Positions 26,054-36,794 are shown, numbered from the stretch's first letter. The stretch: 64,000 nucleotides of DNA from Mesobacillus jeotgali (GCF_002874535.1 NZ_CP025025.1:4521353-4585352), one strand, 5' to 3'. Numbers and translations: made by a program. Notes: a model not told the origin generated them from the letters alone.

Positions 26054-28024
26054 ATGAATCGGATCTTCCGTAATACCATCTTTTATTTATTGATATTTTT
26101 AGTCATTATCGGAGTTGTGAGTTTCTTCAATGGCAATAACCAGCCAACAGAACCAATCTCTTACGATAAATTCATGCAGGAACTAGAGGCGGGCAATGTT
26201 GAAGGTGATTTGACGCTGCAGCCTGAACGTGGTGTGTATGAAGTAAGAGGCCAGTTGGAAGGCCAGGAAGAAGGAAAAGGCTTCATCACATATGTCTGGA
26301 ACAATCCAGAGACTCTTAACAGAATCGAGCAAGCAGCTGAAGCTGCAAATGTAGAGATTTTGCCTGCTAAGGAAACAAGCGGATGGGTAACGTTCTTTAC
26401 GTCCATCATTCCGTTTATCATCATTTTCATTCTGTTCTTCTTCTTGCTGAACCAGGCTCAGGGCGGCGGAAGCCGTGTCATGAACTTCGGCAAGAGCAAA
26501 GCGAAGCTTTATAACGAAGAAAAGAAGAAAGTCCGCTTCAAGGATGTCGCGGGTGCAGATGAAGAAAAGCAAGAGCTTGTCGAGGTCGTTGAATTCCTGA
26601 AAGACCCTCGTAAATTCGCTGACCTTGGGGCACGTATTCCAAAAGGAATCCTTTTGGTTGGACCTCCGGGTACTGGTAAGACTTTGCTTGCCCGTGCTGT
26701 TGCAGGGGAAGCTGGTGTGCCATTCTTCTCAATCAGTGGTTCCGACTTCGTAGAAATGTTTGTCGGTGTCGGTGCATCACGTGTACGTGATTTATTCGAA
26801 ACAGCTAAAAAGAATGCCCCATGTATCATATTCATCGATGAAATTGATGCAGTAGGCCGCCAGCGTGGCGCTGGTCTTGGCGGAGGGCATGATGAGCGTG
26901 AACAGACGCTTAACCAGTTGCTTGTAGAAATGGACGGATTCGGTGCCAACGAAGGGATCATCATCGTAGCCGCTACCAACCGCCCTGATATCCTTGACCC
27001 AGCATTGCTGCGTCCTGGGCGTTTCGACCGCCAGATCACAGTTGACCGTCCTGATGTAACAGGCCGTGAAGCTGTATTGAAGGTACATGCTAGAAATAAG
27101 CCGTTGGATGAATCGGTTAACTTAAAAAGTATTGCTGCCCGTACCCCAGGTTTCTCTGGAGCGGACCTAGAAAACTTATTGAACGAAGCTGCGCTTGTTG
27201 CAGCGAGGAGAGATAAGAAGAAGATAGACATGGAGGATCTGGATGAAGCAACAGACCGCGTCATAGCCGGTCCTGCCAAGAAGACTCGTGTCATATCCAA
27301 GAAAGAAAGAAATATTGTTGCATTCCATGAAGCTGGCCATACCGTCATCGGGGTTGTCCTTGATGAAGCGGAAATGGTCCATAAGGTAACGATTGTCCCT
27401 CGCGGACAGGCCGGTGGATACGCCGTCATGCTTCCTAAGGAAGACCGTTACTTCATGACAAAGCCAGAGCTTCTTGACAAAATCACTGGTCTCCTTGGCG
27501 GCCGTGTAGCTGAAGAAATCGTCTTTGGTGAAGTAAGCACAGGTGCACACAATGACTTCCAGCGTGCGACAGGCATTGCTAGAAGAATGGTTACTGAATT
27601 CGGTATGAGTGATAAGCTCGGTCCATTACAGTTCGGTCAGGCACAGGGGCAAGTATTCTTAGGCCGTGACTTGAACAATGAGCAAAACTACTCAGACAAG
27701 ATCGCATATGAAATCGACCTTGAAATTCAGACAATCATTAAGGAAAGTTATGCAAGAGCGAAAAAGCTGCTAACAGAGCATCGTGATAAGCTTGATATAA
27801 TTGCGAACACATTGTTAGAGGTTGAAACCCTTGATGCAGAACAAATCAAGCATTTGATCGACCATGGCCGTCTTCCTGACCGCAAAGTCAGTGTTGAGAA
27901 TGATGACATGAAAGTAACGATCAATAAGAAAAAAGATGAGATGCCTGCAATCGAAGAGACTGATAAGAAAGTTGACTCAGTCATCGAAGATCCAAAGGCT
28001 ATCGATGAAAATCCAAAAGAATAG
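26054..28024 (+). CDS. ftsH: ATP-dependent zinc metalloprotease FtsH
   Basis: FtsH is a membrane-bound AAA protease that degrades misfolded membrane proteins and regulators such as Spo0E. The 656-residue protein has two membrane segments (about 7-24 and 112-133) flanking an extracytoplasmic region. The AAA module has Walker A GPPGTGKT (203-210) and Walker B IIFIDE (258-263). The zinc site HEAGH lies at 425-429. A charged, variable tail ends the protein. The ribosome site is very strong (GGAGGAGG). A terminator follows. Confidence 0.98.
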   Translation: MNRIFRNTIFYLLIFLVIIGVVSFFNGNNQPTEPISYDKFMQELEAGNVEGDLTLQPERGVYEVRGQLEGQEEGKGFITYVWNNPETLNRIEQAAEAANVEILPAKETSGWVTFFTSIIPFIIIFILFFFLLNQAQGGGSRVMNFGKSKAKLYNEEKKKVRFKDVAGADEEKQELVEVVEFLKDPRKFADLGARIPKGILLVGPPGTGKTLLARAVAGEAGVPFFSISGSDFVEMFVGVGASRVRDLFETAKKNAPCIIFIDEIDAVGRQRGAGLGGGHDEREQTLNQLLVEMDGFGANEGIIIVAATNRPDILDPALLRPGRFDRQITVDRPDVTGREAVLKVHARNKPLDESVNLKSIAARTPGFSGADLENLLNEAALVAARRDKKKIDMEDLDEATDRVIAGPAKKTRVISKKERNIVAFHEAGHTVIGVVLDEAEMVHKVTIVPRGQAGGYAVMLPKEDRYFMTKPELLDKITGLLGGRVAEEIVFGEVSTGAHNDFQRATGIARRMVTEFGMSDKLGPLQFGQAQGQVFLGRDLNNEQNYSDKIAYEIDLEIQTIIKESYARAKKLLTEHRDKLDIIANTLLEVETLDAEQIKHLIDHGRLPDRKVSVENDDMKVTINKKKDEMPAIEETDKKVDSVIEDPKAIDENPKE

Positions 28025-28035
28025 AATTTATGAAG

Positions 28036-28066
28036 CAGGTGCTCTTAGCGGGGCACCTGTTTCTTT
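28036..28066 (+). terminator. Terminator after ftsH
   Basis: CAGGTGC and GCACCTG form a 7-bp stem around a 10-nt loop, then TTTCTTTTC. Confidence 0.88.
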
Positions 28067-28170
28067 TCTTTGGATTAATAGTGGTTTACTTTGTTTAGTG
28101 AATTCCTGGCGATTATGATATGATATTTTCAGTATTGATCCAGAAAACTATAAATAAGTTGGTGAATAGC

Positions 28171-28947
28171 TTGATTTTTGTTTTTGACGTCGGGAATACA
28201 AATATCGTGTTAGGTGTTTATGATAAAGAAGAGTTAAAGCACCATTGGAGAATAGAAACGAACCGTCATAGAACGGAAGATGAATTTGGCATGATCGTCA
28301 AAAATCTTTTTGACCATGTTGATCTTTCTTTTTCAGATATTGATGGAATCATTATATCGTCTGTAGTGCCGCCGATCATGTTCTCGCTTGAGCGGATGTG
28401 CCAGAAGTACTTCCACCGCAAACCGTTGGTCGTCGGTCCTGGAATTAAGACCGGACTGGACATTAAATATGAAAATCCAAGAGAAGTCGGAGCGGACCGT
28501 ATCGTCAATGCGGTTGCGGCGATACACGAATACGGTAGCCCGCTGGTCATTGTCGACTTTGGTACAGCTACAACTTACTGCTATATCAATGAGCATAATC
28601 AATATATGGGTGGAGCGATTGCGCCGGGGATCGGCATCTCCACGGAGGCCCTCTATTCAAGGGCAGCAAAGCTTCCGCGTATTGAAATCAGCAGACCGGA
28701 TGACGTGGTTGGAAAGAATACAGTTTCGGCGATGCAAGCTGGCATACTGTATGGATATGTTGGACAAGTAGAGGGAATAGTTAAACGGATGAAAGATAAG
28801 AGTAAAGTACCTCCTAAAGTGATCGCGACAGGCGGCCTGGCAAATTTAATTGCCCAGGAATCAAATATCATCGATGCCGTGGATCCATTTTTAACGTTAA
28901 AGGGATTGCAGCTTATCTATAAGCGCAATATCGAAAAACACAATTAA
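28171..28947 (+). CDS. coaX: Type III pantothenate kinase
   Basis: CoaX phosphorylates pantothenate in the first step of coenzyme A synthesis. The 258-residue enzyme has the N-terminal phosphate loop DVGNTN (residues 6-11). It also has the type III signature GADRI (near 107) and the VDFGTATT strand (near 128). I chose a TTG start at 28171 because it gives [11 protein letters not shown] and the usual family length, with GGTGA at a suitable distance. The longer frame from 28120 reads into unrelated sequence. It heads a coaX-hslO-yacD group. Confidence 0.93.
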   Translation: MIFVFDVGNTNIVLGVYDKEELKHHWRIETNRHRTEDEFGMIVKNLFDHVDLSFSDIDGIIISSVVPPIMFSLERMCQKYFHRKPLVVGPGIKTGLDIKYENPREVGADRIVNAVAAIHEYGSPLVIVDFGTATTYCYINEHNQYMGGAIAPGIGISTEALYSRAAKLPRIEISRPDDVVGKNTVSAMQAGILYGYVGQVEGIVKRMKDKSKVPPKVIATGGLANLIAQESNIIDAVDPFLTLKGLQLIYKRNIEKHN

Positions 28948-29000
28948 GCTTCCTAAAAGAGAGGATGCATACAATTTCACAGCACGAAGGGAGTAGAAAA

Positions 29001-29879
29001 ATGAGTGATTATTTAGTAAGAGCACTAGCTTTTGACGGGCAGGTCAGAGCATATGCAACAAAAACGACAGAAACAGTTGGGGAAGCACAGCGCCGCCATT
29101 ATACATGGCCTGTAGCATCTGCCGCACTTGGCCGGACAATGACAGCGGGCGTAATGATGGGTGCGATGCTCAAGGGCGATGATAAATTGACAATCAAGAT
29201 TGAGGGCGGAGGCCCGCTTGGACTCATCCTTGTGGACAGCAATGCCAAAGGTCAGGTAAGGGGCTATGTATCGAATCCCCATGTCCACTTCGACTTGAAC
29301 GAACACGGCAAGCTTGATGTAAGACAAGGCGTTGGTACAGACGGAACACTTACAGTCGTGAAGGATTTGGGGTTGCGCGACTATTTTACAGGACAGGTGC
29401 CGATTGTATCAGGTGAGCTTGGAGAGGACTTCACGTATTACTTCGCAACATCTGAACAGGTCAATTCTTCAGTTGGTGTAGGTGTATTGGTTAATCCTGA
29501 TAACTCCATCAAGGCAGCGGGAGGATTCATCATCCAGCTGATGCCTGGGACAACAGAAGAAACGATTACAGCGATCGAACAGCGGTTGCAATCGCTTCCG
29601 CCAGTATCAAAGCTGATCGAAAAAGGACTATCTCCTGAAGAATTGCTGGAAGAATTGCTTGGAAAAGAGAACGTTAAAGTCCTTGATACAATGCCGGTTA
29701 ATTTTGAGTGTAATTGCTCGAAGGACCGGTTCAGCAATGCGCTGATCAGCCTAGGCACAGAAGAAATCCGTGATATGATCGAAAAAGAGGGACAGGCAGA
29801 AGCGCATTGCCATTTCTGCAACGAAAAGTACATGTTCACAAAAGAGGAACTGGAAGAGATAGAGAAAGAAGCGAAATAA
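29001..29879 (+). CDS. hslO: Redox-regulated chaperone Hsp33
   Basis: Hsp33 is a cytosolic holdase switched on by oxidation. The 292-residue protein ends with the zinc-binding redox switch: Cys237 and Cys239 (CNC), Cys270 and Cys273 (CHFC). These cysteines release zinc and form disulphides under peroxide plus heat. The N-terminal domain has the family opening [21 protein letters not shown] 29001 follows AAGGGAG by 7 bp; an upstream in-frame start at 28965 is less likely. It is followed 21 bp later by yacD. Confidence 0.96.
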   Translation: MSDYLVRALAFDGQVRAYATKTTETVGEAQRRHYTWPVASAALGRTMTAGVMMGAMLKGDDKLTIKIEGGGPLGLILVDSNAKGQVRGYVSNPHVHFDLNEHGKLDVRQGVGTDGTLTVVKDLGLRDYFTGQVPIVSGELGEDFTYYFATSEQVNSSVGVGVLVNPDNSIKAAGGFIIQLMPGTTEETITAIEQRLQSLPPVSKLIEKGLSPEELLEELLGKENVKVLDTMPVNFECNCSKDRFSNALISLGTEEIRDMIEKEGQAEAHCHFCNEKYMFTKEELEEIEKEAK

Positions 29880-29900
29880 GCGATATCTGGGGGAAGAGAA

Positions 29901-30785
29901 GTGGAAAAAAAGCAGCTTTGGTACATTATTGCCGGGTTAGCCATTTTGAACGCGATAACTCTTGTGATGCTGATAGCCAAGCCTGCTATCCTCGAGGGGA
30001 ACAAGGAAACTGTGGCGGAAATTGGCAAGGAGTCAATCACACGCCAGGAGTGGCTGACTGAGCTTGAAGAAAGATACGGGCAAGAAACTCTAAGGGACCT
30101 GATTGACCAGTCAGTTGTCAAACAAATGGCGGATGAATATAACATCAAAGTTTCTGACGAGGCCGTAGAGCGTGAATTGACAATATATAAAGCGATGTAT
30201 TCTTCAGCTGGCAATGAGCCAAAAACCGAAGAAAGCTGGAAGCAGCAAATTAAATACAGTCTGCTGCTCGAAGAGCTTCTAACAAAGGATGTTAAAGTGT
30301 CAGAAGAAGATATGAAGTCTTTTTATGAACAGAATAATAGCCTGTTTGACATACCTGCATCCTACCATCTGTCGCAAATAATCGTCGAAACGAAAAAAGA
30401 AGCTGACTCAGCGGTGAAAGAGCTGAAAGATGGTTCCAGTTTCACTGCTCTCGCGATGGAGCGTTCGATCGACGAGTTTTCGGCAAATGAAGGAGGAGAC
30501 ATCGGCTTTGTTACCGAAGAAGACGAACTTGTTTCCCCAGAGGTAGTCGATGCAGCGAAATCGCTGAAACCTGAAGAATGGACAGGCCCTGTTAAAGTGG
30601 AAAACGGTTATGCAATAGTTTATCTTCATGAAAAACTAGAAGGAAAGAAGTATAGCTTTAGCGAAGTCGAGAACCAGATTCGCAGACAGATTGCCCTTGA
30701 ACAAATGGACATACCTGTTTCTGCACGGGCGTTCTGGAATGATGCTGAAGTAAGCTGGTTTTATGGTGAAAGTAGTAAAAAATAG
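29901..30785 (+). CDS. yacD: Parvulin-type peptidyl-prolyl isomerase YacD (PrsA/SurA-like)
   Basis: This is a 294-residue protein with an N-terminal membrane anchor (about 7-26). A SurA-like N-terminal chaperone region and one rotamase (parvulin) domain at about 145-235 follow, with YHLSQIIVETKKEAD and a GGDIGFV motif. It probably faces the outside of the membrane and helps fold exported proteins. There is no lipobox cysteine like that of PrsA, so the anchor should stay uncleaved. The start is GTG 29901 after GGGGGAAGAG. A terminator follows. Confidence 0.87.
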   Translation: MEKKQLWYIIAGLAILNAITLVMLIAKPAILEGNKETVAEIGKESITRQEWLTELEERYGQETLRDLIDQSVVKQMADEYNIKVSDEAVERELTIYKAMYSSAGNEPKTEESWKQQIKYSLLLEELLTKDVKVSEEDMKSFYEQNNSLFDIPASYHLSQIIVETKKEADSAVKELKDGSSFTALAMERSIDEFSANEGGDIGFVTEEDELVSPEVVDAAKSLKPEEWTGPVKVENGYAIVYLHEKLEGKKYSFSEVENQIRRQIALEQMDIPVSARAFWNDAEVSWFYGESSKK

Positions 30786-30791
30786 TTTTCT

Positions 30792-30819
30792 AGCACTGGT
30801 TAATTGACCGGTGCTTTTT
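30792..30819 (+). terminator. Terminator after yacD
   Basis: AGCACTGGT-TAATTG-ACCGGTGCT forms a 9-bp stem (one G-T pair) followed by TTTTTG. Confidence 0.9.
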
Positions 30820-30896
30820 GTTTAGAGTCTTTAAAATAGGTTAGTTTAAAAAGGATGGGCAAAAGACTGATTTTTGACCATGATGAAGCATACTAA

Positions 30897-30925
30897 TTGA
30901 CATAGACCTAAAGTGCTGGTAAATT
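30897..30925 (+). promoter_or_regulatory. Probable sigma-A promoter of cysK
   Basis: A perfect TTGACA (30897-30902) is followed after 17 bp by TAAATT (30920-30925), 44 bp before the start codon. A CymR operator would be expected near here, but I could not recognise one with confidence. Confidence 0.6.
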
Positions 30926-30969
30926 TTAATAAAACCAATTAAAATAGTCGGATTAAAGGGGTGGGTAAT

Positions 30970-31896
30970 TTGGTACGTATTGCAAATTCTATTACTGAGC
31001 TTGTCGGCCAGACACCGATTGTGAAATTGAACAGACTTGTGGATGATCAAAGTGCGGATGTTTATTTAAAGCTTGAATACATGAATCCGGGCAGTAGCGT
31101 GAAGGACCGTATCGCATTGGCGATGATTGAGGATGCTGAGGCAAAAGGGACCTTGAAACAAGGGGATACAATCATCGAACCAACGAGCGGAAATACCGGA
31201 ATCGGACTGGCGATGGTAGCAGCAGCCAAAGGCTACAAAGCAATTCTCGTCATGCCCGAGACAATGAGTATGGAGCGCAGAAATCTGCTTCGTGCTTATG
31301 GGGCGGACCTGGTATTGACTCCTGGCCCCGAAGGAATGGGCGGCGCGATTCGCAAAGCGGAGGAACTAGCAAAGGAAAATGGTTACTTCATGCCTCAGCA
31401 GTTCGAGAATGAATCAAATCCTTCTGTCCACGAGAGAACGACCGGACCGGAAATCGTCGAGCAGATGGGTGAGCAGCTGGATGCCTTCATTGCAGGTATC
31501 GGCACGGGCGGAACGATCACAGGAGCAGGTAAAGTCCTTCGTGAAAAATACAAGAATATCAAGATCATCGCTGTTGAGCCGACCGACTCCCCGGTATTAT
31601 CCGGCGGAAAACCTGGACCTCACAAGATCCAGGGAATCGGTGCAGGATTCGTTCCTGGTGTACTTGATACAAATGTGTATGATGAAATCTTTAAGGTTGA
31701 AAATGAGCAGGCATTCGACTACGCCCGTCGCGCGGCAAAAGAAGCAGGAATCCTCGGCGGAATCTCTTCAGGTGCAGCTATCTATGCAGCTTTGGAAACA
31801 GCGAAAAAGCTCGGCAAAGGAAAAAAGGTGCTGGCAGTCATCCCAAGTAACGGAGAACGTTACCTGAGCACACCACTATATCAATTCGAAGACTAA
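30970..31896 (+). CDS. cysK: Cysteine synthase A (O-acetylserine thiol-lyase)
   Basis: CysK makes cysteine from O-acetylserine and sulphide with PLP. In B. subtilis it also partners the regulator CymR. The 308-residue product has the PLP lysine at Lys45 in GSSVKDR, the substrate loop PTSGNTGIG and the phosphate-binding GIGTGGT. The start is TTG 30970 ([11 protein letters not shown]), preceded by AAAGGGGTGG. The GTG at 30961 lies inside that ribosome site. A short duplication surrounds its stop codon. A terminator follows. Confidence 0.96.
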   Translation: MVRIANSITELVGQTPIVKLNRLVDDQSADVYLKLEYMNPGSSVKDRIALAMIEDAEAKGTLKQGDTIIEPTSGNTGIGLAMVAAAKGYKAILVMPETMSMERRNLLRAYGADLVLTPGPEGMGGAIRKAEELAKENGYFMPQQFENESNPSVHERTTGPEIVEQMGEQLDAFIAGIGTGGTITGAGKVLREKYKNIKIIAVEPTDSPVLSGGKPGPHKIQGIGAGFVPGVLDTNVYDEIFKVENEQAFDYARRAAKEAGILGGISSGAAIYAALETAKKLGKGKKVLAVIPSNGERYLSTPLYQFED

Positions 31897-31915
31897 TTCG
31901 AAGACTAATTATATG

Positions 31916-31951
31916 AAGAGGCAGGCTGATGAGCTTGTCTCTTTTGTTTTT
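31916..31951 (+). terminator. Terminator after cysK
   Basis: AAGAGGCAGGCT and AGCTTGTCTCTT form a 12-bp stem with G-T pairs and a 4-nt loop, followed by TTTGTTTTTTTT. Confidence 0.88.
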
Positions 31952-32067
31952 TTTAGAAAAATCTCTTGCAAAACCGACATTTTCTTGAAAAAACCATTAT
32001 TTTAAAAATGAAAGCGCGCCCTTCATCATGTATGATGGATTAAGAGAAAAAAATAGGGGTGAAAAGC

Positions 32068-33465
32068 TTGCCGCACTATAGCATTCAATCAAAAACGATT
32101 CCTTATACAGCTTCACGTTTTTTTCATCAATATGATCATATTGCACAACAATATAAAGAGCATGTCGTCCTCGAAAGCGGGAGAGGCGGGCGGTACAGTA
32201 TCGCCGCATTCAATCCCGAGATAATTTTTTCGGGTAAAAATAATCAGCTGACCATCACACAGGGTGGTTCGTCAAGTACGCTGGAGGGAAACCCTCTTGA
32301 ATTAATGAAAAATCAAATGGAAAAGTATCAGGTGCCTGCAGTAGAAGACTTGCCGGATTTCCAGGGGGGTGCGATCGGCTATCTGAGCTATGATTATGCA
32401 CGTTATATCGAAAAACTTCCTGCACTTGCTAAGGACGATTCCGGAATCCCGGAAGTCTACTTCCAGCTATTCAAGGAATGGTTTGTTTTTGACCATCAGA
32501 CAGATAAGCTGTGGCTAATGGTTTTAACTGAAAAAGGACAAGAGCAGCAGGCAGAGGACAAGCTTTCAGAGTGGAAAGGGCTGTGGGAGGAAAACACACC
32601 GGCCATTCCTGCTGAAAAAAAGCCTGCTCGTGATGATCTGCAAGTATCCATGGATGAAGCTGAATTCATCGAGGCGGTTGAAAAGGTGCAGCAATATATT
32701 GCCCAGGGAGACGTCTTCCAGGTAAATCTATCTGTCAGGCAGTCCAAGCCGATTGAGACGGAAGCGATTGAAGTGTACAGGCAGCTTCGTAAGCTGAACC
32801 CATCTCCATATATGGGTTACCTGCACACACAAGAATTCCAGCTCGTCAGCGGTTCGCCTGAACTTTTAGCAAAAGTAAAAGGTTCTGAGGTCAGCACAAG
32901 GCCGATTGCCGGCACGAGATCAAGGGGCAGGACAGATGAAGAAGATTTGCAGCTTGCCAATGAACTGATCAACAATGAAAAAGAGCGTGCGGAACACGTC
33001 ATGCTAGTAGACCTTGAAAGGAATGACCTCGGCAGGGTGTGCAAGTTCGGTACGGTCGAAGTCAATGAGTTCATGGTCATTGAAAAGTACTCGCATGTCA
33101 TGCATATCGTTTCTAATGTCCGGGGAGAGTTGGCAGAGGGCGAGACCTGGTTCGATGTTGTCAATGCGACCTTCCCTGGGGGTACGATTACCGGTGCTCC
33201 GAAGGTAAGGACAATGGAAATCATTGAAGAACTTGAGCCGGTGAGACGCGGACCTTATACGGGCTCGCTTGGGTGGTTCGGTTTTAACGGCAACATGGAG
33301 CTGAACATCATTATCCGGACGATGCTGGTCAAGGATGGGATGGCTCATGTCCAGGCAGGAGCAGGTGTCGTCATCGACTCGATCCCTGCCAATGAATACA
33401 AAGAATCGTTAAAGAAAGCAATTGCTCTTTGGAAGGCGAAAGAGCTTGCGGAGGGTAAAGCATGA
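32068..33465 (+). CDS. pabB: Aminodeoxychorismate synthase, component I
   Basis: PabB converts chorismate to aminodeoxychorismate with ammonia from PabA, the first committed step to p-aminobenzoate and folate. The 465-residue protein has the chorismate-binding domain in its second half, with [15 protein letters not shown] (about 275-290), [19 protein letters not shown] and a GGTITGAPK motif. The start is uncertain: TTG 32068 has the better spacing from AGGGGTG, while GTG 32059 is the other choice. It is the first gene of a tightly overlapping pab/fol operon. Confidence 0.94.
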   Translation: MPHYSIQSKTIPYTASRFFHQYDHIAQQYKEHVVLESGRGGRYSIAAFNPEIIFSGKNNQLTITQGGSSSTLEGNPLELMKNQMEKYQVPAVEDLPDFQGGAIGYLSYDYARYIEKLPALAKDDSGIPEVYFQLFKEWFVFDHQTDKLWLMVLTEKGQEQQAEDKLSEWKGLWEENTPAIPAEKKPARDDLQVSMDEAEFIEAVEKVQQYIAQGDVFQVNLSVRQSKPIETEAIEVYRQLRKLNPSPYMGYLHTQEFQLVSGSPELLAKVKGSEVSTRPIAGTRSRGRTDEEDLQLANELINNEKERAEHVMLVDLERNDLGRVCKFGTVEVNEFMVIEKYSHVMHIVSNVRGELAEGETWFDVVNATFPGGTITGAPKVRTMEIIEELEPVRRGPYTGSLGWFGFNGNMELNIIIRTMLVKDGMAHVQAGAGVVIDSIPANEYKESLKKAIALWKAKELAEGKA

Positions 33466-34052
33466 TTTTGATGATTGATAATTATGATTCATTCACATAT
33501 AATCTCGTTCAGTATTTGGGTGAAATGGGCGAAGAGCTCAATGTCATCCGCAACGATCAGACGTCCATCAAAGGCATTGCGGAGCTTGACCCACAGTTCT
33601 TGATGATCTCGCCGGGGCCGTGCAGCCCGAATGAAGCAGGCATCAGCCTGGAAGCAATCAAGAATTTTTCAGGCAAGACACCGATTTTCGGTGTCTGTCT
33701 CGGTCATCAGTCTATCGCGCAGGTATTTGGCGGTGACGTGGTCCGTGCGGAGCGGCTCATGCATGGCAAAACTTCTTTGGTCTATCATGATGGCAAGACG
33801 ATTTTTGAAGGATTGGAAAATCCATTCCCTGCGGCTCGCTACCATTCGCTCATCGTAAAAAAAGAAACCCTTCCCGACTGTCTGGAGGTCTCAGCATGGA
33901 CGCAGGAAGGCGAAATCATGGCGATCCGCCACAAAACGCTTCCTGTCGAAGGCGTTCAATTCCACCCGGAATCAATTTTAACGACGCCAGGAAAGCAGCT
34001 TCTGCGCAATTTCATTGCCCATTACAAAACTGCTAAGGAAGTAAGTTTATAA
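33462..34052 (+). CDS. pabA: Glutamine amidotransferase of PABA (and probably anthranilate) synthase
   Basis: PabA releases ammonia from glutamine for PabB; in B. subtilis the same subunit (TrpG) also serves anthranilate synthase. The 196-residue class I amidotransferase has Cys79 in GVCLGHQ and the His/Glu pair in VQFHPES. Its ATG overlaps the pabB stop by 4 bp. In B. subtilis a TRAP site of repeated GAG/UAG triplets covers its ribosome site. I see only two such triplets here, so that control is probably missing. Confidence 0.95.
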   Translation: MILMIDNYDSFTYNLVQYLGEMGEELNVIRNDQTSIKGIAELDPQFLMISPGPCSPNEAGISLEAIKNFSGKTPIFGVCLGHQSIAQVFGGDVVRAERLMHGKTSLVYHDGKTIFEGLENPFPAARYHSLIVKKETLPDCLEVSAWTQEGEIMAIRHKTLPVEGVQFHPESILTTPGKQLLRNFIAHYKTAKEVSL

Positions 34053-34927
34053 TGTTTGTATACATGAATGGCCAGTTCGTCTCAAAGGATGAAATCACTA
34101 TTTCCCCTTTTGACCACGGCTTCCTTTACGGTTTGGGCGTGTTCGAAACGTTCAGGATATACAATGGCCATCCTTTTCTGCTGGATGATCATCTGGAGCG
34201 GCTGAATGCGAGCCTGCGTGTTTTGAATATCGAAGCTGAATTTACACGGGAGGAAAGTGTTAAGATCCTCGAAGGCTTATTAGCTAAAAATAATCTCAAG
34301 GATGCCTATATCCGCTTAAATTTTTCGGCTGGGAATGGCGATATAGGTTTGCAGACAGGGAGTTACCGGGAACCGAATGTGATCGTATTTGCGAAGCCGC
34401 TGCCGCCTGCTGGGGAGATGAGTGAGAAAAAGGCTGTTCTCCTGGACTTGAGGCGTAACACACCCGAGGGAGCAGAGCGGCTGAAATCCCACCATTATCT
34501 TAATAATATACTCGCCAAGCGTGAGGTAGGTCCTGCAATGGATACAGAAGGAATTTTCCTGACAGGTGATGGCTTTTTAGCCGAAGGAATTGTCTCGAAT
34601 ATTTTCTGGTACAGGGATGATGTCCTGTATACGCCTGCTGTCGAGACGGGGATTTTGAATGGGATCACCCGCAGGTTCGTCATCGCGCTTGCCCGCAACG
34701 CAGGCATCGAGGTTCGTGAAGGCTTTTACAAAAAGAAAGAAGCCGAAGCAGCTGATGAAATGTTCCTGACTAATTCAATTCAGGAAATCGTTCCGGTCAG
34801 GGACTTTTCAGGAAAAAGCTTTCCCGGGAAATCAGGCGTGTTGGTGAACAGCCTGTTTGACAAATATGAAGCTAAACGGGAAACAATATGGAGCAGAACG
34901 AAATTGGATGGAGGAGCTCATACATGA
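34052..34927 (+). CDS. pabC: 4-amino-4-deoxychorismate lyase
   Basis: PabC is a PLP enzyme that splits aminodeoxychorismate to p-aminobenzoate and pyruvate. The 291-residue protein has the class IV aminotransferase fold, with the PLP lysine probably Lys145 in ERLKSHHYLN and the GFLAEGIVSNIF motif near 177. Its ATG shares one base with the pabA stop (TAATG). The end overlaps folP by 4 bp. The overlaps throughout this operon suggest tight translational coupling. Confidence 0.95.
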   Translation: MFVYMNGQFVSKDEITISPFDHGFLYGLGVFETFRIYNGHPFLLDDHLERLNASLRVLNIEAEFTREESVKILEGLLAKNNLKDAYIRLNFSAGNGDIGLQTGSYREPNVIVFAKPLPPAGEMSEKKAVLLDLRRNTPEGAERLKSHHYLNNILAKREVGPAMDTEGIFLTGDGFLAEGIVSNIFWYRDDVLYTPAVETGILNGITRRFVIALARNAGIEVREGFYKKKEAEAADEMFLTNSIQEIVPVRDFSGKSFPGKSGVLVNSLFDKYEAKRETIWSRTKLDGGAHT

Positions 34928-35757
34928 ATACCGTGATAAAAGCCGGTCCTTATACACTGGACTTCACCAATAAAACACTGATCATGGGGATATTGAACGT
35001 TACGCCTGATTCTTTTTCAGACGGCGGGAAATACAATCACCTTGATCATGCTGTCTTACATGCTAAACAAATGATCGCTGACGGAGCGGATATTCTTGAT
35101 ATCGGAGGCGAATCGACAAGACCGGGACATGAACGGATCTCTGATGAAGAGGAGATTGGCAGGGTGGTACCGGCGATTGAAGCCATTTCGAAAGAAGTTC
35201 AGGTACCAATCTCCATTGATACTTATAAATCGAAGGTTGCCAAAAGTGCCGTCGATGCTGGAGCTACCATCATTAATGATATCTGGGGAGCGAAGGAAGA
35301 TCCGGAAATCGCCAATGTTGCGGCAGAAACCGGAGTGCCGATCATCCTGATGCACAATCGGAACGACCGCAATTATTCAAACTTCATTCGTGACGTGCTA
35401 AATGACTTGTATGAAAGCATCACAATCGCTAAAAAAGCAGGAGTCAGCGATGAGCAAATTATCCTTGACCCTGGAATCGGCTTTGCAAAAAACCTCAGGG
35501 AAAACCTTGAGATGATGCGCCACCTTGATATGCTTGTGTCTTTAGGATATCCCGTCCTCCTTGGCACATCAAAAAAGTCGATGATCGGCGGCGTGCTCGA
35601 TCTGCCTGTTACGGAAAGAACAGAAGGTACCGGTGCTACTGTGTGTTACGGAATCCAGAAAGGCTGTCAGATTGTCCGGATCCATGATGTGAAAGAGATG
35701 GCACGGATGGCAAAAATGATGGACGCGATGATGGGAAAGGGTGAATACAGTGGATAA
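34924..35757 (+). CDS. folP: Dihydropteroate synthase
   Basis: FolP joins p-aminobenzoate to 6-hydroxymethyl-dihydropterin diphosphate and is the sulphonamide target. The 277-residue TIM-barrel protein has the two family signatures, MGILNVTPDSFSDGG (21-35) and DGADILDIGGESTRPG (53-68). ATG 34924 overlaps the pabC stop and has GGAGGAG nearby; the frame extends upstream to 34888 but reads into pabC. It overlaps folB. Confidence 0.97.
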   Translation: MNTVIKAGPYTLDFTNKTLIMGILNVTPDSFSDGGKYNHLDHAVLHAKQMIADGADILDIGGESTRPGHERISDEEEIGRVVPAIEAISKEVQVPISIDTYKSKVAKSAVDAGATIINDIWGAKEDPEIANVAAETGVPIILMHNRNDRNYSNFIRDVLNDLYESITIAKKAGVSDEQIILDPGIGFAKNLRENLEMMRHLDMLVSLGYPVLLGTSKKSMIGGVLDLPVTERTEGTGATVCYGIQKGCQIVRIHDVKEMARMAKMMDAMMGKGEYSG

Positions 35758-36109
35758 AATACATGTGAACCAAATGGAGTTTTACGGCTATCACGGTGTT
35801 TTTCCTGAAGAAACAAGATTGGGCCAGCGTTTTGCTGTAGATTTAACGGTGGATCTGGACCTTTCGAAGGCGGGAAAAAGCGATGATCTTAATGAGTCAA
35901 TTAACTATGCGGATTTATATATGGTCTGCAAGGAAATTGTTGAAGGCCAGCCATTTAAGCTTGTCGAAGCGATTGCTGAAAAAATTGCCGGGACGATTCT
36001 TGAGCGTTTTTCGCTGGTGGAAGCATGCCACGTGAAAGTCATCAAACCGGACCCGCCGATACCCGGCCACTACAAATCAGTTGCAGTTGAGATCACAAGG
36101 AGCAGATGA
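35750..36109 (+). CDS. folB: Dihydroneopterin aldolase
   Basis: FolB splits dihydroneopterin to 6-hydroxymethyl-dihydropterin and glycolaldehyde. The 119-residue protein starts MDKIHVNQMEFYGYHGVFPE at GTG 35750. It has the catalytic lysine region KVIKPDPPIPGH near 98-109. The GTG at 35741 would add three residues and is less consistent with the family. It overlaps folP by 8 bp and folK by 4 bp. Confidence 0.95.
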   Translation: MDKIHVNQMEFYGYHGVFPEETRLGQRFAVDLTVDLDLSKAGKSDDLNESINYADLYMVCKEIVEGQPFKLVEAIAEKIAGTILERFSLVEACHVKVIKPDPPIPGHYKSVAVEITRSR

Positions 36110-36639
36110 CAGTGGAAAACAATGCATATATTGCGCTAGGGTCCAATATGGGTGACCGCTTTGGGTATTTGACACAGGCAATCATCCTCCTTGAAAGCCA
36201 TGAAAACATCACAGTGATAAAAACTTCTTCCGTCTATGAGACTGACCCGGTAGGCTACACTGACCAGGATCAATTTTTAAACATGGCCATTCAGGTAAAG
36301 ACGAGCCTTGAACCAATTAAACTTTTGGATACCTGTCTTGAAATCGAATTAAAGCTTGGGAGAAAAAGGGAAATAAAATGGGGGCCTAGAACGCTAGACC
36401 TTGACATTTTGCTGTATAATCACGAAAATATTGAAACAGAGAAGCTTACAATTCCGCACCCTCGGATGAGCGAACGCGCATTTGTAATCCTTCCATTGCT
36501 TGAAATGGACCCAAATCTCATGCTCCCAACGATGAAGGAGCCACTGAAAAACTGTTTACTAAGTATACCGGATAGAGAAGGAGTACGAATATGGAAGCAG
36601 AAAAATGGGGAAGGCGTATTCGCGCTTATCGAAAGTTAA
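36106..36639 (+). CDS. folK: 2-amino-4-hydroxy-6-hydroxymethyldihydropteridine pyrophosphokinase
   Basis: FolK activates hydroxymethyl-dihydropterin with ATP diphosphate for FolP. The 177-residue protein has the N-terminal AYIALGSNMGDR motif and the signature WGPRTLDLDILLY near 87-99. ATG 36106 overlaps the folB stop (ATGA). The last 49 bp overlap yazB in another frame, which may explain its slightly long, variable C terminus. Confidence 0.96.
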   Translation: MTVENNAYIALGSNMGDRFGYLTQAIILLESHENITVIKTSSVYETDPVGYTDQDQFLNMAIQVKTSLEPIKLLDTCLEIELKLGRKREIKWGPRTLDLDILLYNHENIETEKLTIPHPRMSERAFVILPLLEMDPNLMLPTMKEPLKNCLLSIPDREGVRIWKQKNGEGVFALIES

Positions 36640-36794
36640 AGGGCTATACGCAGGAAAGCTTCGCAAAAGAGCTAGGGGTTTCTGTCTCCATCCTGGGAGA
36701 AATCGAACGTGGCAACAGGATGCCTGATGAAAGACTGATCAATATGATCGCCGAATTCCTTGATGTTGGATTAGATGAATTAACCCCACAGTAG
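36591..36794 (+). CDS. yazB: Small XRE-type helix-turn-helix protein YazB
   Basis: The 67-residue product is a single Cro/C1-type helix-turn-helix domain (RIRAYRKLKGYTQESFAKEL with the recognition helix following at about 30-42). Its function is unknown. It begins within folK, sharing 49 bp, in the same place as B. subtilis yazB. That supports it as a real gene despite its size. The ribosome site AGAAGGAG lies upstream of ATG 36591. It could regulate the operon it sits in, but nothing here proves this. Confidence 0.88.
   Translation: MEAEKWGRRIRAYRKLKGYTQESFAKELGVSVSILGEIERGNRMPDERLINMIAEFLDVGLDELTPQ

Noticed and set aside
26509-27429. 306-codon minus-strand frame inside ftsH
   Set aside because: It is a shadow of a strongly conserved gene, with low-complexity Ser/Arg-rich translation and no ribosome site.
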